A stretch of 23,167 nucleotides of DNA from Apostichopus parvimensis (lineage: Eukaryota; Echinodermata; Holothuroidea; Aspidochirotida; Stichopodidae). Each line of letters opens with the position of its first letter. Within the stretch, counting starts at the first letter, position 1. Of this stretch, positions 18,850 through 23,167 are shown piece by piece. The DNA lies in NCBI GenBank assembly GCA_000934455.1, contig KN882896.1, forward strand, positions 69,910-93,076, read 5' to 3'. Made by a program: the position numbers and the translations under genes. Under the pieces are notes generated by a model. The model was not told the origin of the DNA. It saw only the letters and a list, made by a program, of their open reading frames with translations, and did no database searches.

Positions 18850-20428
18850 GTGTGTAAAGGATACGTCACATGATACGTATAAGTGGTCACGGAGCTAATA
18901 CAAACATGTGAACAATAACTTTTGTATCAATACATGTACTAGGAGCGACAAAAAAAAGAAAGAAAAAAGAAAAACAACAAGGGTGCCCCCTCCTAAAAGA
19001 CATAATCAGCCACAAATACGCCCCCCCCCCCCTAATCTCTGCAGTGTTAACTAAGGACAACATTACAATGTACTCCACACAAGTAGGTCTATACATGGTT
19101 TCATTTTCAAATAAGACTTTGAAACGGGCAAAGAATTTTTCCCAGTTAACGTTGTTTGTACTTATACAATAAAACTTGACAGATTTACCAAATGTCAATA
19201 CAGCCTATTATCATGCAAACATTATGTCAAACCTTCCATACCTATCGCCGTGTAATTTGACACCCGAGGTCGACAAAAATGATACTTTGATAACATGGTG
19301 TTTCTATTATAGCCTGTTAGTGTTTTGATTTCGTTGCTTAGCACACCGTTTGATCAAGGCGGAACCTTATATACATACTTTTACACTGCATGGGAATAGT
19401 TCACAGAGAGGGCAGAATACTGTGTAACGTCGACGAACAGGTTCCGATGTCAAAGCTTATTCATGTCAACCGCTGACTGTCTGTCATACTACCCTTCATC
19501 TGCGCATGTCTGATACCTAACTACTATTAGGAATTACTCAACACCCAAGTATTGACCTCCACTATTGTACTCCTTTCAACCGCGTAACAGCGCTATGACA
19601 AGACAACTTCACAGGGACTCTCATGCATAACAAATTAACAATAATAAATTGAAACGTTGCAATATTGGAGTTTTGAATGATAGTTTTCAAGTATAACGGA
19701 AGTGAAAAAAAAACTGAAATTTACTTTTGATACTAACTGTACAACTGCAATAGGGCCTATGCATTAAATCTTGTGTCATTTCAAGAACTATGGTTTTCGT
19801 ATTCATGACTGACATGTTGATTTTATTTGAAAAAAAAAAGAAGGAATCAGCTTAATAAGGTTACTAACTTATTGTACAGCTAATTAACAGTATTTCTTTC
19901 AGGGATTACGCTATACATCACAATTTGATCAAGCAACCTTCATTACACAGCTTTGTTTGTGAGACAAAGAAGATTTTGCCCGCAAATGTATACGGGAACA
20001 CACAAGAGCAAAGAGCAACTTAAGCAATACACGAGTCATCCAAAAAGGGGCACAAAAAATAGCCGTTTGTTTAACACCTATGCTGTCCGAAATCAATGTT
20101 ATTATAAGGAGGGGCGGTTGACTGGGTGGTGAGGAGGTATCAATCTGTTATTGAAAAGTTGAGGAGTTGATATACTTGAACTCTGACGTGAACTTTGGAC
20201 CAATGAAACCTTACAAACAGATCAGGACAACTAGTAAGAGCAATATAACCCTCCTTTGTAGCAGTTATATACTAAGCCTTGTTCACTATACAGTATAGTC
20301 TACATAGTAGACAAATTTGTGGACACTCAAGGATGCAAAATAAATAGTTTATCACCGTCCTCATAGCTCATGATAACTTAATAGTTTTAAATAGGATGCT
20401 TTAAGAGCTTCACTGACAATATGCACTG
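18850..20428. other. Long intergenic stretch, nothing recognised
   Basis: It contains A-rich simple sequence at 18949-18980 and C12 at 19021-19032. An acceptor-like pyrimidine tract TTTCTTTCAGG lies near 19895, but no coding frame follows it. No gene, RNA or tandem array is identified. Confidence 0.45.
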
Positions 20429-20797
20429 TATTTATTTATTTATTATTCAGGTTTACAGTCTTGTTCAGGGCCGAAGCCCTCTCACACGACTTTACAACCC
20501 TGGTCATTGGTAACTTGACACACCTACACACCAAAGTGTGCACAATTCAATCAATCTCTCCTGGGGCACCACAGTGCACCACAACCACGTGTCCCCCGGG
20601 GGACTTTCCCATAGGGTGCAGCCACAAACCCGCGCACGCAACTATATTTACAAGTTACCTCGCAAGTCCCTATATATACACCTGGGTGAAGAGAGGCAAT
20701 GGAGATAAAGCCAAGGACACAACGCAATGATCTGGCCAGGGTAATCCTTAGATCACAAGTCCACTGCCTTAACCACTTGACCACACTGTAGGGCCTC
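20429..20797 (-). mobile_element. tRNA-derived SINE with LINE-like 3' end
   Basis: On the minus strand the element begins near 20797 with a tRNA-like head. An A-box-like TGGTCAAGTGG (20783-20773) is followed 36 nt later by a degraded B box GGATTACCCTGG (20747-20736), where GGTTCGA-type sequence is expected. The body includes CATTGCGTTGTGTCCTTGG and CTCCATTGCCTCTCTTCACC, sequence I recall from invertebrate SINEs, where CCTTG is usually followed by a GCAAGGCAC-type segment that appears deleted here. It ends in AGGGC-UUCG-GCCCU (20480-20467), a very stable tetraloop hairpin, then AACAAGACTGTAAACCTGAA and an (AATA)n tail (20447-20429), as in CR1/L2-type LINE tails. The two opposing frames here (20461-20730 and 20551-20799) are artefacts. 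The mutated B box suggests an old, inactive copy. Confidence 0.75.
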
Positions 20798-22805
20798 ACA
20801 GTTCATTTGCAAGGATTGCAATAATCAATAAGTCACTTATAAATTTGTGCTAATGGTCATACCGTATGTGGGCCCTTATAAGGCATGTGGCGTCAGCACT
20901 CTGCATTCCCTATCCTGTACATCGATGTAAGTAAAAACTAATAAGAATAATTCGGTCTATAAACCTTTGTTCAAACTGATATTTTTCCGCTCTGAACTTA
21001 TATAGTAGACTATTAATTGAGAGCCCATGCAGTGTTATAGGGTGCTCTAGTTCTGTAATCGTGTTACGATCCCTCTCACTCGACTGAGATCATTTGCAAT
21101 AATTGAACTTTCCCAAAATTGTGTACGTGAAACGACATACTGCACCAATTACATATAGACCCCCCTTTCTTTAACAACTTTTCTAGACATTATTTCTTGA
21201 CAAATGTACTTAACATTGTGTCGATAATGCAACCACCCAAAATCCCATCTGACTGTTAGTTTATGTCGATTCGGTTTACCAAAGACGCATATTTGAACAT
21301 AAAGCAATCATCTCTGCGTTTAAAAGCCATTGCTTTTAATGTTTACAACCATTCACTACTACTCACGTAATATTTATTATAGCAATGATATTGCTGGGAG
21401 AGGTACATATATAGGGGGTCATAAATATTGAATGATTAGTCAAGTTGTTAACGTCTTTGTAGCGCACTTTATGTTCCCATCGGCTTGTCTTCTAGTTTCA
21501 TATCACTCAGCTATCAATGACCTAAATCGCTGAACCTTCGGGATGTCAATGATTGCAGTGCATCCTCATGCACGTTTGTCTTTTTCTGTTCTCTCGTGTT
21601 ACGTTAACAAGACGCTCTGTTACAGATTCAAATCGTGATTTCTGACATTTTATACACAACTTGAAAATTGCATATTTTGTTTTTATGATCTATACACAGC
21701 GTTGTCTCAGTACGCATCTGGTATAGTGTTTACAATTTTTAAGGGTTGCATTCTTCCATGGAGTTTCATGGTTCCCCATAATTATTTCAGCATTTTTCTT
21801 TTTCGTGTTTTGTAACTCCGCCCACAATCAAATTGACAATCTGTAAGCAAACAATGCAGTGCTCGAGATTATAAGTACTCTCTCTATCAGTAGCGGGCAT
21901 AAGGGCACAAGTTCACGTACATCCCCCGTAAATAGTACACACCACGTACAACAACCTTCACAGATTGTGCGTATTTTTTGTTCGTTCGTTCACTCTGTAT
22001 AGTTTTATTGAATAATATAAGAGTAGAGTTTATTATTTTCTATTCACATTTCTACGCGACTGCAGCAGTTGCCGGTTAAAATATGTGGATTTGAGTTAGA
22101 TAAGCCTGTCCCCGTTTAGGTATAAATTGGAGGTTCTCAATATCCACACTAACAGTACGGTCTCGGCTCTCACGGTGGCGTGTCAAACTTTGGCTGCATG
22201 CAATATAGGAAAGAAATCCACTAGCTCTCGGGGACATTCACAAGATCGCGGTTCGCTCTTAATTACCAATTGAAGATAAGTCGATATTGCCATCTTCATC
22301 CTTGCTGCTTTCGGAAGTGTTCTTGTTTTATTGACGGAAGAGGCACGTTCTAACAAAGTAAGTACACTTGTGCGTATATAGTATAAACCTGTATCTATAT
22401 AAATTGTGGTACTATAGGCCCTATGTATATATCTATTCCAGAGGCTGCGGGTTTTCATTAATCTATTTGTGTTCTTGTGTGATGAAAATACCTTCATCAA
22501 TTTGGAAGCACAAGCTATCATGGTTAGATGTGCTTTGCAACTTGTTCAAGGTAACGTTCCTTATATGCATCATATGTACATAAGTTTCTTCCCCGTTTTG
22601 GAGTCTTGTTTTTGTTGTTGTTTATTTTATATATGAGTGGTTTAATGCAAAATGATGCGATCTTTCGCGACTTTTTCTATTTTCACTCTCTTTCCAGAAA
22701 TGTCAATACGTCAGTAGATCTACAAACATTTGCTTCATTTTGTTGAGAATTTTAAAATTTTTAGAGATGGAAATTTCACACAGTAATAGTATAATCGATT
22801 TCACT
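20798..22805. other. Long intergenic stretch, nothing recognised
   Basis: The 112-codon minus frame at 22183-22521 is the longest here but has no motif or domain I know and no supporting splice or promoter signal. I see no RNA gene or tandem array. Confidence 0.45.
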
Positions 22806-22840
22806 GGAGGGAGGGGAGGGGAGGGGAGGGGACGGGAGGG
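22806..22840. repeat. (GGGGA)n tract, quadruplex-capable
   Basis: Seven or so runs of three to four G are separated by single A residues (GGGAGGGGAGGGGAGGGG and onward, with one ACGGG interruption). This strongly meets the G-quadruplex pattern on the + strand. Confidence 0.9.
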
Positions 22841-23167
22841 AAGAGATGCACTCTATTGTTAAATAATATTGCCAGTTGCAATAGTCACGTGGTAGATTTA
22901 GGGTACGTATGTTGAGGCAGAAGGTATAAATTCATAAAAAAAAATCAAGTATAGGCGTATTTTTGTGACTTTTACAGCTGACTTTGCAATTATAAATTCC
23001 CGGACTTACGAAGTTTTTTTCCCCCGTTAGTTATGTATTTTTTATATATGGGGTACAAACTTAAGTAACATACAGCAATTCTATACTGCAAATTCGCTTT
23101 ACGATTTGAACAGCAATTGAAATCGATAGGAGAAGGCAATTGGGTTACCGTATACTTTCAAAAGTTT
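22841..23167. other. Right-end stretch, no gene seen
   Basis: AT-rich DNA with no open frame of note, no repeat and no RNA feature that I recognise. Confidence 0.45.

Noticed and set aside
20461..20799. Two opposing 82-89 codon open frames
   Set aside because: Both lie within the tRNA-derived SINE.
22183..22521. 112-codon minus-strand open frame
   Set aside because: The length is within chance expectation for 23 kb in six frames and I see no domain, splice signal or promoter for it.

Overview
This window looks like non-coding DNA from a nuclear genome of a marine invertebrate, most likely a deuterostome and perhaps an echinoderm such as a sea cucumber. The evidence is an AT-rich background, no compact operon-like coding, plentiful microsatellites and G/C homopolymer runs, and several degraded retroelements. 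The palindromic octamer TAGGCCTA is also abundant, which from memory is a trait of echinoderm genomes. The taxonomic call is an inference, not a demonstration. I find no intact host protein-coding gene. Nearly all open frames of 60-115 codons fall in repeats or unremarkable DNA and resemble no protein family I know. The exceptions belong to dead retroelements.

Layout, left end to 6.2 kb: a 38-bp minisatellite with a higher-order duplication (137-567); a short 35-bp duplication (766-837); a DNA-transposon-like segment bounded by 17-bp inverted repeats (1040-1648) that contains an exact 26-bp tandem array (1315-1424); and a compound array in which the right end of that segment recurs among copies of a ~50-bp repeat (to 2240). 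A decayed L1/Tx1-type LINE reverse transcriptase follows (2880-3510, + strand). Next are an element with two inverted-repeat pairs (4584-4950), an AAT-rich microsatellite (5106-5250) and a 60-bp tandem array (5981-6200).

Layout, 6.2 to 14 kb: mostly featureless DNA up to a chimeric element at 10942-11137. Its first 45 nt are the 5' end of U2 snRNA and its body is unrelated and hairpin-rich. It ends in an A run and is flanked by AGTAG on both sides. Close by on the minus strand is the C-terminal part of a second LINE of a different clade (11465-12085), broken by stops and frameshifts. A dispersed ~85-bp duplication abuts it (12084-12403). An inverted-repeat element lies at 13049-13414.

Layout, 14 kb to the right end: a perfect 32-bp palindrome (14723-14754), a small unexplained open frame (15189-15401), a large ATC/GTC trinucleotide tract (15656-15890) with G and C homopolymers on either side, a short hairpin carrying a CRE-like octamer (17405-17444), another inverted-repeat element (18648-18849), and a tRNA-derived SINE on the minus strand with a LINE-type tail (20429-20797). 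The last feature is a (GGGGA)n tract (22806-22840).

The pieces do not form a pathway. They record repeated retroposition and tandem amplification. The most unusual item is the U2-headed chimeric element. Family assignments rest on recognising motifs by eye, since no database search was possible.
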